A DNA stretch of 64,000 bases from Phymatolithon calcareum (GCA_977006965.1 OZ345352.1:682001-746000); one strand, 5' to 3'; shown: positions 31,230 through 42,345, counted from the stretch's first letter. The notes: generated from the letters alone by a model not told the origin. Program-made: numbers and translations.

Positions 31230-33301
31230 GGCCGCAATGTGGGTAATAGTGGGATGAAATTTCTACTACATTTTTTGACATATCCACGAAAGTGCACAGC
31301 ACAAACGACTGTTGCATCCTAACAACCGTACATCGAGCGATGTGCTATGCGCGCATCCAGTTTTTTCTGCGCCTCTCTCGCCTTTGCCAACGCCACTCTT
31401 TCCTTCATGCTTCGCGGCGGGTTCATGCGGGACAAATCTAGCCCGAAGACAGCAGCCCGACGATTCATGGCCTCCCTAATACCGGAAAGCCGAAGCTTGC
31501 GCGTCTTCTCGATCTTTTTTTGTAGTTGGAGCTCTTTTCCAGCATACCGCACTTCTTTGGCGGCCCTCGCTTTTCTGTCTTGCTCTTCTTTTTTTTAACT
31601 GCAGATATCGCGTCATGTGAGGTGAGGAGGAGTCCATGGCTTGTATCGACAAAACCGCGCCTCATGTTCACAGAAGCTGATGATGTCCCGCTGTTTCTTT
31701 GCTCTTTTTTCTTCTCAAGCATGTCTGATAGCTCTTCCGCGCTCACAATAGTAGTCAGATCATTAAAGTCTCTAGGTCGAGGACGCAGTAGGGCCAAGCC
31801 CCAGTTTTCTCAAACCCTTTGCATATGTTAGACCTCGAGAATGCGAGATCGTACGCCTTTTTAAAGACACGACACAAATCAAAAAGAGATATCGCTGCAG
31901 CTTCATCTCTTTTTTGGATAAAACATGTTGAAGTATTGTATAGCTCCTCATTGATGTGATTCTTAAAGGGAACGAAGACAGAGACGTCGAGAGGCTGTGT
32001 TACGCCTGATGTGTGAGACAGCAGTCCATAGGCCTCAACGTTGCCCTTGGACAGTATATCCAAGGCTTTAAAACTCATATGGGACCTATAGAGAAGCAGC
32101 ATCTTCCTACCCTCGGAGGTGAGATATTGCACACGCTCGACAAATCTCTCACACCACTCTATAAATAGAGGAGTATTAATTCCCCCGCGGTCTTCTCGGG
32201 TGGCTATAAGCGAGTCTGCGGGGAGCATGGACCCTGCAGATTCTAAAACGCGGTCCCCTTCTGGATTTTCAAAGGAACGATAGGGTACTGTTGTGCCCTT
32301 AAAAATCCAGAAGGGTAGCACGGCATCACCACTGGCACTGACGCACGCGAGTAGGGTCACCCGAGATAGGTTTTCTTCAAACCGAGCTGCTCGTCGGTCG
32401 CAACGCGCGCCTCGCGCCATTATACCTTTCTTCTTACTGGCTCCGTGGCATTCCCGTCCAGGCGTCATGCCTGTCTCGTCCAAATTAAAAAGGCGCTGCG
32501 CATCTATGTTAGAGTTGACAATAATGCTACCAAGAGACTCCATGTGGCTAGTAAGGACCTCTGCATTAAAGCTCGCAAATCGTTCCGCCGCCTGCTTGCT
32601 GGGCTTCTTGAAGCTCAGGTTGTTTCGATTCCAGAATGCGCTGATCCGATCCCTCCCTGGCTTACCGTTCTTAAAACGTGAGCCAGAGAGGGACCAAAAG
32701 TGTCTTGAACGAGGAGCGCAATCCCCTCTTTGCAAATCGGCGCTCCGCGCCGCGTGTCCCAAGCACAGCTGAGCGATCTGCTGCTCCTGTTCTGCGGAGA
32801 GTGCTCGCTTCCGTCCTATACTTCGCTTTGCAATCCCTTCCCGCGCTTGTTTGAGCCCGCGGGAGAGGGTGGAAGTGTTCACGCCGCGGCGGACCTTTCC
32901 CGCGGCGGATTCCAGGCTGTAGCCATCATCGACAACTAGTCGCATCGCATCTTCGTAGGCCTTCTCGCGGCGGATTTTCTGAGGCATGTTTATCCGGAGA
33001 TTGTACTATTGGAGAGCACTAGAGTGGAGGAGGTTTCGTGATGAAGATGATCGCAGCTCCCGCCCATTTTCGAATTTATGAACGAAAATTTGCGTAACTG
33101 TAGAACAAGTCACGTGAAAAGCGCTGGATGCATTTTCAGCAATGATTTGTCAAACGTTTTGGCACAATTCGCAATAGAATATCGAAAATGAAAGGTTTTT
33201 GAAGTACGAAAACTCTCAAATTAAGAATCCATATTACTTTTATGATACAAATACCATTTCCCACGATTAGCCGCATATCCCATAATTAGCCACACCCGCT
33301 G
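31230..33301 (-). mobile_element. pogo/Tigger-like DNA transposon
   Basis: The ends are imperfect inverted repeats of about 25 bp: GGCCGCAATGTGGGTAATAG on the left and, read inward from 33301, CAGCGGGTGTGGCTAATTAT on the right (both followed by TGGGA). Both sides are flanked by TA (31228-31229; 33302-33303), the usual target duplication of the Tc1/mariner/pogo group. A second subterminal motif GGCTAATCGTGGGA is near the right end. The transposase at 31319-32987 is broken. Confidence 0.65.
31319..32987 (-). pseudogene. pogo/Tigger-like (DDE_1) transposase, broken
   Basis: The ATG at 32987 starts a 410-codon frame (to 31755). N-terminal residues 1-60 form a helix-turn-helix (psq type) with YSLESAAGKV and TLSRGLKQA. 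Residues about 105-150 look like a CENP-B-type HTH (DRISAFWNRNNLSFKKPSKQ). FNLDETGMTPG holds the first catalytic Asp, and QPLDVSVFVPFKNH the third acidic position. The expected second Asp (usually LLLDxHxSH) is replaced: here the segment is LLLYRSHMSF. A frameshift near 31795 (just after EKTGAW) moves the reading to 31797-31610 (LLRPRPRDFNDLTTI, SAEELSDML), and a second one near 31560 to the basic helical end at 31552-31319 (YAGKELQLQKKIEKTRKL). Three defects make it inactive. DDE_1 transposases cut and paste the element by recognising its TIRs. Confidence 0.8.
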
Positions 33302-33327
33302 TACATCGATTACAGTGTGCTCCATTA

Positions 33328-34024
33328 CAGGGTTGTCGCAACATAGTGCCACATTGAATAGTTTTCCACGGTGATTAGTGCCACCTCGCCGGCGATAGTA
33401 CGAGTATCATACCTTTTTCTATCCTGTAATGTATTTACAGCATTAAGCTGTCGACGGGTGCAACGGAGAGTTTGGCGACATTCCGATCGGATCGCTTTGG
33501 CACTTGTGGTATCACGTGTTTTCAAAAAAATTCGATTCGCAGCGGCAGTCTTTCCAATAGCCTAAAGTGTCCACGGGCTGTACATCATTAGAGGCCGATC
33601 AATGGGGGCTTAATCGCGGGGGACAACTTGAATAACCGTCAGGGCGGCTCTTTTCAACGCGGCATGCAGTGGCGCACTGGGGAGTTTAGCGACGTTCCGG
33701 GTTGGATGAGTACACCGCGGCGCGCATGAGAGTTCCTATTGCTCAAACGGGCCAGGCCTTTATTGGCTTAGAGGGACATCATTGGCGGGCTCCATCGCAG
33801 GGGGACAATTTTATGACCCACCAGGGCGGCTCTTCGCAGCGCGGCATGCAGTAGCGGGCAGGGGAGTTTGGCGACGTCCAATTCGGAGTCGCGAGGATGG
33901 TATTGCCGCTCGTGGCGCAGGCACGGAGTATCATAAAGTTCCGTAATTTTGTTTAGTGGGCGACTAGAATTAGTGCCAACATGCTTGTGTTGTACAGGGT
34001 GGCACTAATTAGAGTAACCCATTG
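33328..34024. mobile_element. small TIR element with ends related to the pogo-like element
   Basis: Left CAGGGTTGTCGCAACATAGT and right (read inward) CAATGGGTTACTCTAATTAG both lead to TAGTGCCAC, giving TIRs of about 25 bp. TA flanks both sides (33326-33327; 34025-34026). No coding capacity. It starts 24 bp after the end of the pogo-like element, and its tips share CA…GGGT…CTAATTA with it. Confidence 0.55.
33450..33895. repeat. tandem repeats inside the small TIR element
   Basis: A unit of about 180 bp occurs twice (33575-33710 and 33765-33880) with shared blocks CATCATT, CAGGGCGGCTCTT, GCGGCATGCAGT and GGGGAGTTT-(A/G)GCGACGT. A third, partial unit (GAGAGTTTGGCGACATTCCG) is near 33467. Confidence 0.6.
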
Positions 34025-34359
34025 TAATGCGTAATTCGTGTCGGAGCTTGTTCGAGCGCCATTGCTTTGCTTACAAATGGCTCACAAAGAATGGCTTTGA
34101 GTGAGAATGGATTTGCGCTAACAGCCGTGCGACACTGAAGTTTCTAGTATACGTGGTGCACATCGGTGCGTACCTGATTGTGCGTACTTCCTCTTATTAT
34201 GCATAAGAAAAACTTTTAGTGTATAATATACACCACTAACCCCCACATTCTGCATCGAGGCATGTTGTGAGGGCTTTTTATGATGCAAAGTGCTCCGGCA
34301 CGGATGGCTGCTTCTGTGAATAGAGATCGCTTTCGCCGTTAGGTTTACCAAGTCCTGGA

Positions 34360-35755
34360 AAGTGGGAAAAATTCACTACATGGCCATACCTGGGCAAATC
34401 CACTACTCATCCATTACGAATGCGACTTCGCACTGTAAGCATGTCGTCTAATTCGTCTGCTACGCTCAACTCACAACACTCCCGCATGTGGTGCAAAGGA
34501 CCCTACCCCGTATTTTGGGTCGACGGCTGATTGGTGCGCTCCATAATCGCTCCTGCCAGGAATCATAACCCGTCTCATTTTTGGTTTAGCATTAATACGG
34601 TTAAGTTAGCATCCCACATATAATTTAGGAAAACGGTATGATAGATGTAATCACTGTAACTCATTTTTAGGCATTACAGTGTCGCGCGCCGGGATAACTA
34701 CCCCTACGGGTAGCGCACCAAGGTAAACACAACCAAGTTGGACCGTAGTGATCTTGTCTTGGACCTTCCCCGCATCAGGATATCCCTCGCAGGTGCATCC
34801 ACTGTGGTCCCGTGTCCCCGGGTTAGCGCTTCCGCTTCGCTAAGCGGGCGCTCTCCCGGACCGGGCGCGCATACTCAGTATGGCTTCATCCCCCTTCTCT
34901 CGGCGCCCCCAAAGGGCTCTCTTCACTCTCTTCTCGAGTCTAGTTTCCCCCTTTGTGATCCGCAACCAGTAGGACGGACAGCCCCCGAACTGGAACCCTT
35001 GCACGCTAATGACTATCATGGAAAAGAAGGCACTTGTGCTACAAGTGGGAGACTACGCTGGATCAAGCTTTGATGATGTTTTCAACGTCATGATCTCCCG
35101 CAACACGTCGATGGGCAAGGCTTACTTGTGCCGATGCACAACAAGCGGTCGCTGTGCTCTTGTACGCTTCTAGGCGCTTGGTGCAGCATCGCGTGTCGTT
35201 CGACCCGTAGAACAAGCATTGGTTCAAGGACGTATGGATGTTGAGAACGCGGGCGAAGCAGCACGAAGGAAGCATCACTCGTGTTGCAGTCACTGGTGAC
35301 CAACAAGTACAAGATGATTTGGTGCCGTTTGACCTTGTGGCTAAGCCAGGTCGTAAGCTCCAGGAGACCTACTTGCTCTCTGGAATGAGAGGCCGTCACT
35401 GCTCCTCGTACGGACACACCGGCCACTTTTCAGAGACATGCATCCAGGCCGAACTTCCACAACCTTGTAGAGGCGAAGCGAAAGCACATGGACAAAGCGG
35501 CTCAGTCCATGATCATCGACCTCACCGGCTTCAAAGACAGAGATGCTTCCAATAGTTCTGACGAGGAGCTAAACCAGAGAGAGTAGTGGACACAATAAAT
35601 TTTACTGTCGCAGGGTGCTCTGAGAAACGTATATGTTGTAGCTTTGGCTAGGGTGAGTTCTTATTGTTCGCATGGCCAGGGGAGAGTAGTAGCGTCGGCG
35701 AGTTGTGGCCATGTAGTGAATTTTTCCCATTTTTGGTGGCCATGTAGTGAACTTC
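34360..35755 (+). mobile_element. MULE-type element, copy 3 (diverged, with an insert)
   Basis: The left end ATTCACTACATGGCCATACC and the right end GTGGCCATGTAGTGAACTTC match the MULE ends at 29673 and 56183; the outer 40 bp of the left arm are missing. The transposase start is better kept than in copy 1: at 35016 MEKKALVLQVGDYAGSSFDD runs in frame. The SWIM finger is deleted, but VTGDQQVQDDLVPFDLVAKP and the second half of the knuckle remain (frame 35238-35555). An unrelated GC-rich insert lies at about 34488-35005. Confidence 0.65.
34488..35005. other. unidentified insert in MULE copy 3
   Basis: It interrupts the sequence between ACTCCCGCA (34486) and GCTAATGAC (35006), which are adjacent in copy 1. 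It has GC-rich self-complementary parts (ACCCCTACGGGTAGCG; GCGCTTCCGCTTCGCTAAGC). It may begin with TGTGGTGCAAAGG and end with CCCTTGCA, but no clear duplication is seen. The 111-codon ORF (34738-35073) crosses the insert border and is not a gene. Confidence 0.45.
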
Positions 35756-37756
35756 CTCAAAATATTTCGTATATCTGTTCTTCTGTGTTTCAAAAGGAGC
35801 ATTGAACCAGTAAGATCACGGGACGTTTTGTGTCCATCTCAGTCGATGAAATGAACAAACGAAATGAAGTTTATAGATCATTTCTTCTTGTAAAACGTGG
35901 CACATTTCTTTCTTCCACTTCAACAAAACGACATCAACGAAACGGCATCCCAATAGTGGGATTTGGCAAAAACTGTACCGTCTCTTTCTTCGGTTTGTAT
36001 GACTCTTCAATTTGGAAACGTACCGAAATGTCATGACTTACGGTGGAAAACGCATGCGTCAAGTTCTGTATGATATGCTGTAATCGCATGCATACAACCG
36101 TCCGTCTCCAACTCCGACCACAGGCGTACACAGAACACCGCACAATATGCGTATCCGAGACGCCACCATTGCCAAACATCGCAAGAGAGCGGCGTCTTCA
36201 ATGGTTTTTACTGCGTGGTGCAAAGATGCAGACCTCAATAACTACCTAACCTGTGTCTTTCAGCGCGATGCGCTTACACGGAAGCAGAGGAAGCGCTCTG
36301 TAGGGAGGGTAAGGCGCCATGCATCGCAGACGAGAATAGAAGATGTGGGAAGTGCGAAAGGGATCGTAGTGGTACGTGGGAACCGGCTAGGGTAGATGGC
36401 AGTGATTCTCTTTCGCGCTAATTCCCAGCCGAATTGATCTTCGGTATTTAGCCCGATATTCTGAAATTTCGGTGAGGTAATATCGGTCAGGGAATTTCGG
36501 TTTCGTTTGCTTTCTGTAAGTTTTTACCGCAAAAACACCAAAATGCGACCGAATTCGGTTTGCGAAAACCCACTGAACTAGCTGTGTCTCTGCACATCTC
36601 GTGTGCTCACCCAGAATTAGAACCATAGTCCCCTTGCATCCCACACTGCCACCTTGAGCTCCTCTACTATACCATCTTCCTTTCACGACTCTTCAAATGT
36701 TGAAGATCATAAAGACGTCATGGCGCAGTTCATATCTCTTCCTAAGAAACACCCCACATCAACTCCACTCCCTCCGCTGCATCCTCCGCAGAAAAGTAAT
36801 CTCCAGGTCATTTCACGTCATATACCGCAGTTGTACTCTGGCCTCCTACCAGAAACTCTGGTACAGACCTTCTAAGCTTGTGGTTGTGAATCGCACAGGA
36901 TTGTAGACTAGTTTTTGTCGGGTTGTCCCCTGGCGGAAAGCCGAGGGCGGCGCGAAGCGCCGACCTTTATAGAAAAAACATTGGATCAATAGATGACTTG
37001 GCAGTATGAGAATTGGATCAATGGAAGAATCTGGAAGCCGCTTCGCGGCTTCCTAGCTCGCCGCAGGCGCGCTGCAATGCTTACAGTGTAAGAAGCTGTA
37101 AGCAGTGGTCTAGAGTTTGCCCTTGGTGGTCCTTCATGGTGTAAGTATGTATCGAAACCTACGGTACTGTAATGACTGTAATGCTATATGTAAAGTCTTG
37201 CTGTAAATGCAAGCTGTACTGACAATTTGAAGGAAGCTAGTCTTATAGAAAATTTAGAGTATGATAGCGGCGTTGGACGCAACACTAAGCTTTCGATTGA
37301 AGGATATTTTCCTCTTCAACATTTCCACTCCCACACAGCAAAAGCTCTTCCCGTCGGCCGTTCATTATTTTTTCTTCTAAAAAGTCCAAGACCTTCTGTT
37401 TCTTAACTATCTCACTAACTGCTCCGCGTTAAGATAAGTCCATACGATTCAATTTCAGCTCTCTTCTTGCCATTTGCTTCGCTCACACTTCTGACGTTCT
37501 ATTTTACGTCTCTGCACTTGCATAGGTTTGGATAAATTGCTCATCTTCGGTCACATAACGCACAGCAGATCAATGTAGGGCAATTTAGGACCCTTCTCAC
37601 AATGTGCTGTTGTCAGCCCTTCGGAACTGCTTTCAATTTCCTTCAGCATTCTAGACTATTAACAGATTTGATGAGAAATACTAGTATATTACCCAGTCCA
37701 TGTCGTTATGATTGCGTTGATCATGATAAACGTGTACTTCTGTACGCTGATCAGAC
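35756..37756. other. stretch without a recognised gene
   Basis: Several ORFs of 60-99 codons on both strands are unrecognised. A short hairpin GGAAGCCGC-TTC-GCGGCTTCC lies at 37031-37051, and GGCGCGAAGCGCC lies near 36950. The block 36895-37080 is GC-rich compared with its flanks. Confidence 0.4.
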
Positions 37757-37771
37757 AGGACCGCTCCGATT

Positions 37772-38091
37772 AACAGAAGAGGAGACTAGTGAGACTGAAA
37801 AGGCACTTGACAAAGTACTATTCCTCACAATCGTCTTTTATGGCGACATGGAATAGACCAAGACAAAATAGAACGGCGACGCTGAGATTCCTACGAACAG
37901 GACAAGTGGACTCAAAGCTTTTCCCTCCACCTTCTCTGGAGGAGGGTTTTTGCAGCTAGGGCTACGACGATAGCAACGAGCTTTTGCGGGCTTTAACGGA
38001 GCTACCAAGGTAGTAGCATCTGAAACGCATCTCCCTTACAGTCTTATGAGTGTTTCTGAGGGCGTTTAATAAATTCAAAATTCAAAAAAAA
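37772..38091 (+). mobile_element. 5'-truncated LINE insertion with 15-bp target duplication
   Basis: The 15-bp sequence AGGACCGCTCCGATT is present at 37757-37771 and again, directly after the A-rich tail, at 38092-38106. The insert encodes the last 28 codons of a LINE B/C-type protein (EKALDKVLFLTIVF, stop at 37856) and a 3' UTR with TACAGTCTTATGAGTGTTTC, ending in TTTAATAAATTCAAAATTC and a run of A. Confidence 0.85.
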
Positions 38092-38253
38092 AGGACCGCT
38101 CCGATTGTTTCCGGAAACTTCGTTTGATCCAATTATCATACTGGTATGTGATCATATGTGCTACATCTAATCAATTTTGATCCATTGTAAGACTGTGCCA
38201 AGTAGTTAGTTTCAAACCCCACAAATCGACTCATTTATGGCGCACAAAATTTC

Positions 38254-38715
38254 CTACGTTTCACTCTTCAGCGACTTTCTTTTAATTTTCACGTGAATTG
38301 CGCAAAAATCCGTGTCCCTTCGAGAATGAAGCACCAGTTGCGAATAAGTTGTGTACTCATCAGTGCATCTCTTCTGCGTAACTAGATCGCCTTTTTCGTC
38401 CACTAACAGCACACCACTAGTTATCTGAAGTTCTTCTTGTGTTCGCTCTACCTCTTCTGTAAATGTTTTTCCTCTTAGGGCCAACTTGTCTAGCTCACCA
38501 CTGCAGAGTGGTATGTATTGCACCGGAATGCGCTTCCCGATTCTCCAGTGCTGACAGCATGATTTTTCATATTTGTTATAAGTGTTGTGCATTTTCGTTA
38601 AGGATTTATACATTTTGAAAACTTCTTTGATCTCAGGAAGATCATTTTTCCAGCCGCAGACCACTTTTTGATCTCTTGAGCCCTGGCTTCCATTCCCTTC
38701 AAAGTCAAATGTCAT
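38254..38715 (-). pseudogene. LINE-related N-terminal fragment
   Basis: A frame of about 150 codons. LPEIKEVFKMYKSLTKMHNT, then GKRIPVQYIPLCSGELDKLA aligns with the part of LINE B before its reverse transcriptase (TRKRTPARYKSFWNTELDKM), followed by charged sequence. The remainder is diverged. It is a piece of a LINE of the B/C group in the linker between endonuclease and reverse transcriptase. No start or end of a real gene is visible. Confidence 0.5.
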
Positions 38716-39079
38716 CTTGTAGATATTTACATTCTAGAGGAAAGAGCAGAATTTCAGGATTCAGAGAGAATGCAAAAGGGAAGTGCTGTTTTCGTAATTA
38801 AATGGAATTATTCAGAAAGTACCATACGTCCCAACTTGGTTAAATTTGGTACCTTTCTTAGCATTCTATTATAATCCAAATTTCAGTTGCCTTAATCGAA
38901 ATTACGTAATACCACATCAATGGCGCAGGCCAGGTTGATCTTCTTTTTTGGAATCCATGGAGACTTTTTGAGGATTCTGTTCAGTGTTCACTGCTCATAC
39001 TCATTGACTACGTTTTCATTCCATCATTTTTGGCACATTTCTTTGCAATTGGCTATGCCTCAGAAGTCCTTACGCTCTT

Positions 39080-39480
39080 CCGTCATTTGAGCTGCAGCAG
39101 TGACGGGCCCTCATTTCGGACTTCTTGAACTTGCGGTCCAGATTAGCCACAAGATTAAATGGCATCAAATCATCCTGCAGTAGTTTATCACCAGAGACTG
39201 CAACACGCGCGATACTGCCCTCGTTTTGCTTAGCCCACGTTCTCAACAGCCATAGGTCCGCGAAGCAGTACTTGTTTCACAGGTCAAACAAGACCCTGTG
39301 CTGCACCAACCGTCTAGAAGCGAACCGAAGTGAAGTCGCAACGTGCCTACATGTCCACTGGTGCTCTTCAAAGTGGCGACAAGAGCATGTAGCGCGGTAG
39401 TCACTGATAATAATCACATCGAATGTTGTGCTTCGAATAACACAGCTCATCGTGCCAGTTTCGATAACCATCGGCTCGGC
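39080..39480 (-). pseudogene. MULE transposase end, diverged fragment (copy 4)
   Basis: The minus strand encodes a SWIM finger (DYRATCSCRHFEEHQWTCRHV) and SRRLVQHRVLFDL, then in another frame WAKQNEGSIARVAVSGDKLL, DDLMPFNLV and EMRARHC. The order is the same as at 29955-30462. No TIRs were found close by, and the knuckle has decayed. Confidence 0.6.
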
Positions 39481-39548
39481 AGACAGCTTCTGTGCTGGCG
39501 TGACGGGTTTTTATCTGGTGTTAGCTAGCATATATCATAACAAGTTTG

Positions 39549-39898
39549 TGTGAGGGGGGAACTGAAAGAGGTTGAGAAGTTTTTTCTTTGGGGCTCTTTG
39601 GTGCGAACCGGGAACCGCTTCCCTTTTCCCCAAGGTCGAAATAGGAACTATATAAACTAGAAATAGGTTTTGCTGGAGCTCTCACAAGCGGTGGCCAGAT
39701 CAAAGGAACAATTAAAAAAATACAACTTTGTCGGAGATCTGCCTTCGCTGTCGATTTATAAACGCTCAGGTGCAACTGTATATCGCCACCCTGTAGACAA
39801 CGGCAGGCAAACGGATGCGCTGGGTATGATAGTATGAACGCTAATTTCTCAGGTACGTTCCAGTCTAGTCAATCAACAAGGCCAATATTAGGGCAGCA
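39549..39898 (-). repeat. left LTR (3' LTR)
   Basis: A direct repeat of 41362-41737. Shared blocks include GGGGCTCTTTGGTGTGAAC-like sequence, CTTTTCCCCAAGGTC, ATACAACTTTGTCGGAGATC, TTATAAACGCTCAGGTGCAA and CCAGTCTAGTCAATCAACAA. It starts with TG and ends with CA. Confidence 0.7.
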
Positions 39899-40362
39899 GC
39901 AGGCCCAAATGGGACGGTGCTCGTCCCGACGACTGTGATTTCGCATTTTTCCCTAGCCGAGCACAAGCATCGTTTGATGTCACGCGCCGGACATATCCAT
40001 CGCTCGTCCTAAGGCTACCGTGTCGACATTACGCCCACGGTTGCTGCTGCGCCATGGCTGTGCAAAGACGTTTCATCCGGTAGTGTTGTTCTTCCGCGTG
40101 AGCAAACGTTTTGTACGCGCACGAGTCGTGATGTTGTCGTTCAAAGAGTTGAGAAATGTATTGTAAAAAACACTTAACAAGTTTTCGTCACGTCTCCTGT
40201 ATGTCCATGGCTAGACACAAGGACACCGTGTCGACATTACGACCACTGTTGTTGCTCCGTCACGGCTGCGAAAAAGACTAGTGCGTTTGGCGATAATTTT
40301 AAGGCCTGTGAGAAAAGTCGTTGAATGCGCTCGAGTTTTGATGGAGTCTTTTTAAGCTTTGG

Positions 40363-40801
40363 GTGTCGGTTTGTCAATATTCCAGTTTGATTCTGACAAG
40401 GGTGCTGCAATCGAAAACGTTGCTGATCGACGAGCGGGTTTCCGCGGCAGAGAGACGTAGGGACTTTTTGTTGAATGTACTGAGATCGGCGGAGGTGCGC
40501 ACGGAGTTGAAGGAAAAAAACGAGCGGATAATGGCAATAATATCAATGGACGGCTGCGAGGAGGACCAGGGCGACGAATGGCTGACATGACTAATGAGGC
40601 AAGGTGTGCGCCGTGTGGAAGTGCCGACGCGCTCGCTGTGGTGCGATACTCTTCCACTCTGCCATTATTTCCACGCTCTCGAGCGTCGGTTCGACGGCAT
40701 CTTGGATTGAAGACCATGAAATCTGGGTCAAGAGATGGAAAGAGGCTTCTCGTGGAGGCTTTTGGGGATCACTTATGGCGTCGGTTACGGAGTTAGTATA
40801 G
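40363..40801 (+). pseudogene. unrecognised decayed coding region
   Basis: The plus strand reads SAAERRRDFLLNVLRSAEVR and MDGCEEDQGDEWLT, then a stop, then LMRQGVRRVEVPTRSLWCDT and FHALERRFDGIL in the same frame. After a shift it reads EIWVKRWKEASRGGFWGSLM up to a stop at 40801. The strand, charge pattern and length suit a real protein that has decayed, perhaps an element-encoded one. I do not recognise it. The opposite-strand frame is Pro/Ser-rich and looks like a shadow. Confidence 0.35.
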
Positions 40802-40809
40802 TTCGCTCA

Positions 40810-41340
40810 TCTGCTCACAGAGATTGTCAATCATCTTCTCCGCCTCTGACTGCAGGAAGCTTGCGCCGTGGTCCCCTTAGCGACATTCAGGAGTCAATGT
40901 GACATTCGGTAGGGTAGATAAGCTTCTGTTCCTCGGCATAGCTGGAACAGGCTTCCTTGATCTCGGTAAAGGTAGCGGCACCCGCAACAGAACAAACAGG
41001 AAGAGAGTAAGAGAGCATAAAATGTCATCACAGTGGAGATCGTGCATCACTCAATGCTTGAGGGTGGCAGCTTCACACACAATGGATACTTCGCGAGGCG
41101 CAAACTCGGCGAGAAGGCTTGCCTTGACTATGGCGTAGTACTTGGACTCGGGGTTGGAGTATTTTCGCGGACAATCCTGTCGTAGTAGAAGTCGAATTCC
41201 TTTTCAGTCAGTTGCTGAATGGCTCGTTCGGCCTTCTACTCGACGGAGGCTTCTTTTTGCACAACGTTTTCATTGACGAAGAAGAACTTCCTGGCGTCCG
41301 TGTCGCCATTGAAGGTTAGGAACTCACTGGGAGGCGCCAT
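40810..41340 (-). pseudogene. gag-like remnant of the LTR element
   Basis: From the ATG at 41340: MAPPSEFLTFNGDTDARKFF, then VNENVVQKEAS, a stop at 41238, then KAERAIQQLTEKEFDFYYDR and, after a shift, SKYYAIVKASLLAEFAPREV. This pattern (a FxG opening, helices, then LxxEF) is that of a Ty3/Copia-type gag N-terminus. Later frames are broken. Confidence 0.45.
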
Positions 41341-41361
41341 TGCCCTTCTGCAGTTACCATA

Positions 41362-41737
41362 TGTTGGGAAAAAGAAGTTGAGATGTTTTTGTTTTTCTTC
41401 TTCGGGGGCTCTTTGGTGTGAACTGTGAGCTGCCTTCCTTTTCCCCAAGGTCAAAGTAGGAAGCTGTATAGACTGGAAATAGGTTTTTCTAGAGCTCTCG
41501 CAAGCAGCAACCAGCTCACTGTAAGACTAACTAAATGAAGGGACAATTAAAAAATACAACTTTGTCGGAGATCTGTCTTCGCTGTCGAATTTATAAACGC
41601 TCAGGTGCAACTGTATATCGCCACCCTGCAGAAAACGGCAAGCAAACGGATGCGCTGGGTATGATAATATGAACACTGATTTCTTAGATACGTTCCAGTC
41701 TAGTCAATCAACAAGGCCAATATTGGGGTCGGCAGCA
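41362..41737 (-). repeat. right LTR (5' LTR)
   Basis: Direct repeat of 39549-39898, TG…CA ends. The candidate primer-binding site follows it on the minus strand. Confidence 0.7.
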
Positions 41738-41965
41738 AGTATGTAGTAGGTTTCGCACGGGGTGCCGATTTAGCTAACTTCGCCCACTTTCTCCGTCCAT
41801 TTAACGAATTTCCTCATTTATGAACATAGGTGTGAGAGCGCGGCGAGTTGATACTGCGGCAACAGGATAATTCTATTACTGGCAATAAAATTCGAATATG
41901 GTATGAGATGCGTTCATGATGAAAAGATTTGGGCCCAAGGGGTTCGGTCGTCAATGCTTGTTATC

Positions 41966-42034
41966 TTCTGCATAGAGCGGTACGATACTGCTCTTAGTAA
42001 TATTTAGAATAGTATAGTACCGCTCTATGCAGAA
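41966..42034. repeat. hairpin with 18-bp perfect arms
   Basis: TTCTGCATAGAGCGGTAC at 41966-41983 is exactly complementary to 42017-42034. The 33-nt loop can pair further (GATACT/AGTATA). The size and shape are those of a small-RNA precursor, but no other evidence is available. Confidence 0.75.
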
Positions 42035-42282
42035 CAGTGAGCTATACCTGGAAAGATTATTATGAAATGAAGTCTGAGGGAAAGAAACACATCTCTAGAA
42101 CTTGACGCACAAGCAATGACAAAGAGAACGCCTTCTGAAGTCACTGCAGAATTTCCAGTTGCGGAATCAGCACCATAACGGATGCATCGGTCCTTCGTGT
42201 TGACCTTCGGCATTTATCAGGCCTCTAATTTTCTTCCTTTTTTTAAGAAATAATTTTGCTCGTGGTCATACTGGGGATATGT

Positions 42283-42345
42283 GTTGATTTATTTTAAAAG
42301 CTCCCAAGGCCTCTCTTCAAGAATAACAGGGCCGCCCTTTGCACA
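42283..42345 (-). repeat. family A repeat, copy 7 (tail only)
   Basis: GTGTTGATTTATTTTAAAAG, then CTCCCAAGGCCTCTCTTCAA and ACAGGGCCGC, almost identical to the tail at 8603-8660. Confidence 0.6.

Larger units (their letters stand above)
39549..41737 (-). mobile_element. decayed LTR retrotransposon
   Basis: Two direct LTRs of 350-376 bp enclose 1.46 kb. Reading on the minus strand, the right LTR ends in CCCAACA. Then, after TA, a candidate primer-binding site starts with TGG (TGGTAACTGCAGAAGGGC, 41342-41359). Two bases later an ATG (41340) opens a gag-like frame. Pol is absent. The middle also holds a plus-strand coding remnant (40363-40801), so the internal region is a mixture. No clear target duplication was seen. 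The LTRs differ at many sites, so the insertion is old. Confidence 0.6.
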
